From positions 3,534,001-3,598,000 of the forward strand of contig JAUTDP010000001.1 in the NCBI GenBank assembly GCA_033439795.1: a stretch of 64,000 nucleotides of DNA, read 5' to 3'. The notes beneath the pieces were generated by a model that was not told where the DNA came from, did not search any database, and worked only from the letters and a program-made list of their open reading frames with translations. Positions 61,688 to 64,000 of the stretch are shown here, piece after piece; within the stretch, counting starts at the first letter, position 1; the number at the start of each line of letters is the position of its first letter. The position numbers and the translations under genes are program-made. This DNA comes from Sordaria brevicollis. Taxonomy: Eukaryota; Ascomycota; Sordariomycetes; Sordariales; Sordariaceae.

Positions 61688-61940
61688 TATTATGAGCAAT
61701 ATAATTACGAAAGATAAGTTTAATACGTTGAATCTAAGTTTATTATAAAATTATAAAATGAAGAAGAAAAGAAGAAACGAACAAAGGATACGCCCTACGC
61801 CAGGGTTTTATGCCTAGGCGCGGGCGACCTACGAAGGCGGCACGCAATCACGTGCGCTGGTGCGGTCAACCTTTGTTAGGTGACCGCCCGAGCGACAACC
61901 GGTCCGCCAGATAGGGACCCTGTCCGCCAGCGCCGTGACA
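61688..61940 (-). repeat. Right LTR (5' LTR of the minus-strand gypsy element)
   Basis: Ends GCGCCGTGACA unmutated, and starts TATTATGAGC where the left copy has TGTCACGAGC. The inner part is strongly RIP-mutated and the outer 140 bases are nearly clean, the mirror image of the left LTR. By orientation this is the promoter-carrying LTR. Confidence 0.95.
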
Positions 61941-61945
61941 GACGT

Positions 61946-64000
61946 ACGCCGTAATAAATAACGCATTATTTTTTATTTCCTATTAACGTTTCGCTAAAAG
62001 GTTTAAAGTATAAGGGATTCGGGCGGGGCGTATAATTAAAATGGAAGAACCTCCTTTTTTTACTAATTTTTATTAAAATAAGAAGTCGTAATCCTTAATA
62101 TAATATTATTATATACCCTACGTATTTAATTCCTTATTACTTTTTTCGTTAGTTTTATAACCCTCCCGCTCTTCGTTATTATTAAAATTAATATAAACGA
62201 ATTAATTTCAATAACCCGTTTTTTGTAAATAGGTTATTATTATTCGTTATAATTTAAAAGAGTAAGAAGGTCGTTCGAAGGGAGTATTATAGTTTATTTA
62301 ACGATTAATTGAATAATTTATTTAATTTTATTTTTCTCTATTATTTTTATAATAAATTCGACGAATTTTAAATCTAATTCGAAAGAATTATCCTTTAATT
62401 GTACGTTAACTTCGATTTTAAAAGCCACTATTTTATTATCGTCGGTAGGATTTATATTAACTTTATCTTTAATATTAATTTTATTAATTTTCTTAAATTA
62501 TAATAATTACCGCCGTAGTAATGGCTTTAACGTTTAATTATTCTTCCCCCCCTTTTTTTTCCCCCCCTTTTTTTTACCCCTTTTTTACTTACCCCCCTTC
62601 TTTTTACTACCCTTCTTATTTACCCCCGCTTTAACGATTAATTTAGGGAATTACTAATCTTTAAATAATTAGACCTTATTATTTTTCGGCCGCCCCTTAA
62701 TCTTTTTAATAATTTTAAAGTCCTTAATATAGAAATAAGGATTATAATCGTTTAATAGTACCCTAGTATAATAGCGGTAATAAATATCCTAATAACTAAA
62801 TTATTATTTATTTTAAAATTTCTTTAAAATTATATAATAATAAGGGATATTATATTACTTCTATATAATATAATTATATTCCCTTAAGTTTCGAACTAGT
62901 CGTATATTTATATTAGAAAGTAGGTTAGATTATATAATACGTAATTATTTACGAACGAACTCGAAACTACGGTATATAATACGTTAAAGTAAATCCTTTA
63001 ACGCCTTTATCCTTAGCCCAGTAAATTTACTACGGATTTTAATATCCTAATTAATAATAATTTTAAACTATTATTATTATTCCCTTTTAATTATAATATA
63101 AATAGTATTATATAAATTAAATATATCGTTCTATTTATTAATTAAATACCCCTTAATGCGGTAATTGGTCGATTAGTTCGATAAAGTAACCGATATACTA
63201 AAATTGTAATATTACGAAATATAGTAATATACTTATTAATACTAGTATAGTATATAAATATTATTAAAATACGTTAGGATTTTAGGTTAGTTAGAAAATT
63301 CGTTAATTATTCTATTCTAGCGCTTAACGAAGGTTAATTCATTAAGAATAAAAATTATAAACTTTTAGAATTTAAAAAGACCCTTATATATATAGTAAAT
63401 AACTTTTTAATTTATTATATTTACCGAGCTTACATTTTATATAATTTCTTTATTAAATTTATTAAAAATAACCGGTTGGTTATCCTCTTCGCTAGAGCTA
63501 GAATTATTACTTTCGTCCCGTTTCTATTTCTTTTTTACTTAGAGAAGAACGTTATAGTTAATATAGAATACGTAAATCTATTATTAGGCGTTAAGGTATT
63601 TATTTATTAGAATTTACTTTAATTATTTATCGAAGTCCATAAGGATAACCTTTAATTTAATAGCCTTTATATAAAGGCGTAATTTTTCGAATGCGCCTAC
63701 TAGCTATACAAAACCTTTAATTTACTCGTTATTAATTAAACTAAACGTAATAGAATAAATAAAATTAATATTTATTATACCCGTGAAAATAGTAAACGGG
63801 TAATTATATTTAAATAATATTAATATATTCTATTATATAAGGAAGGGAGGAAATAAATTATACCGGTTAATTTTATACGTATTATCTATATTTATATATT
63901 CTAACTATTTCCGCTATTATTATATATTATATTCCTAAATTTATATAATACTAAAAAAATAATACGGGTTATCCTTATATTATTTAATAACGTAAAGATA
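61946..64000 (-). pseudogene. Mutator-like (MULE) transposase relic, running off the window
   Basis: From about 63720 down to 63000 one minus frame reads a MULE transposase with only TAA/TAG interruptions. It shows KLRLYIKAIKLKVILMDFDK (second catalytic Asp region), LNA followed by a Gln-to-stop run and IYVFYINYNVLL, KKKxKRDESNNSSSSEEDNQ, FIIFILNELTFVKR, PKILTYFNNIYILY, YYNFSISVTLSN (region of the conserved Thr/Ser-rich strand) and NYRIKGYLIN. Lower down, GRPKNNKV-like and Lys-rich phrases near 62570-62700 suggest the basic tail. A second minus frame (FELDLKFVEFIIKIIEKNK near 62370) is unexplained. The N-terminal half lies beyond base 64000. Confidence 0.78.
62540..62625. repeat. Polypyrimidine C/T tract
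   Basis: Alternating runs of C and T (such as CCCCCCTTTTTTTT) over about 85 bases within the MULE relic. On the minus strand it would encode a Lys/Gly-rich tail, so it may be the mutated remnant of a basic C-terminus. Confidence 0.6.

Larger units (their letters stand above)
54699..61940 (-). mobile_element. Ty3/gypsy LTR retrotransposon (chromodomain type), complete but RIP-inactivated
   Basis: 7242 bp between LTRs of 253 bp, with GACGT duplicated on both sides (54694-54698 and 61941-61945). The coding order on the minus strand is gag with a zinc knuckle, reverse transcriptase, integrase, then a chromodomain just before the left LTR; this is the order of Ty3/gypsy chromoviruses common in fungi. 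All domains are interrupted by TAA/TAG and carry G-to-A and C-to-T changes, including the reverse transcriptase catalytic residues. No functional protein remains. The intact target duplication shows that the insertion has not been rearranged. Confidence 0.94.

Overview
The window is nuclear DNA of a filamentous ascomycete (Pezizomycotina, most likely a Sordariomycete; the class is an inference from gene style). The genes have short 56-78 bp introns with GTRAGT-type donors and CTRAY-type branch sites. GC-balanced gene islands alternate abruptly with very AT-rich blocks. In those blocks the old reading frames are interrupted by TAA/TAG, and repeat copies differ only by C-to-T and G-to-A changes, which is the signature of repeat-induced point mutation (RIP).

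Island 1 (1-4.1 kb) holds the 3' two thirds of the autophagy E1 enzyme gene atg7 and a small serine-rich protein gene. AT block 1 (about 4.1-22.2 kb) is RIP-destroyed mobile DNA. I could read a RecQ-family helicase relic through its mutations (5.16-7.2 kb, + strand), and it is followed by further + strand relic frames that I cannot name. The block also carries a six-copy 103 bp tandem repeat, many dispersed hairpin sequences with C/G runs, and repeats at both edges.

Island 2 (22.3-33.6 kb) has a DUF3405 type II membrane protein gene and a two-LIM-domain (paxillin-like) protein gene, both on the minus strand. From 33.6 to 39.2 kb lies a three-layer nest. A Tc1/mariner-like relic is interrupted by a PIF/Harbinger element with a TTA target duplication, which is itself interrupted by a 295 bp solo LTR with a GGCCC target duplication.

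Island 3 (39.2-54.3 kb) has a 504 bp Mutator-type MITE, inositol-3-phosphate synthase (ino1, +), an RPA-like/MEIOB-like OB-fold protein (-) and a 4-coumarate-CoA-ligase-like acyl-CoA synthetase (-) that ends in a variant peroxisomal signal.

AT block 3 (54.4-64 kb) contains a complete but RIP-killed Ty3/gypsy chromodomain retrotransposon (54699-61940, minus strand, 253 bp LTRs, GACGT target duplication). To its right is the relic of a Mutator-like (MULE) transposase that runs off the window. The genes are ordinary chromosomal genes that do not form a cluster. The notable content is the layered, RIP-silenced mobile DNA between them.
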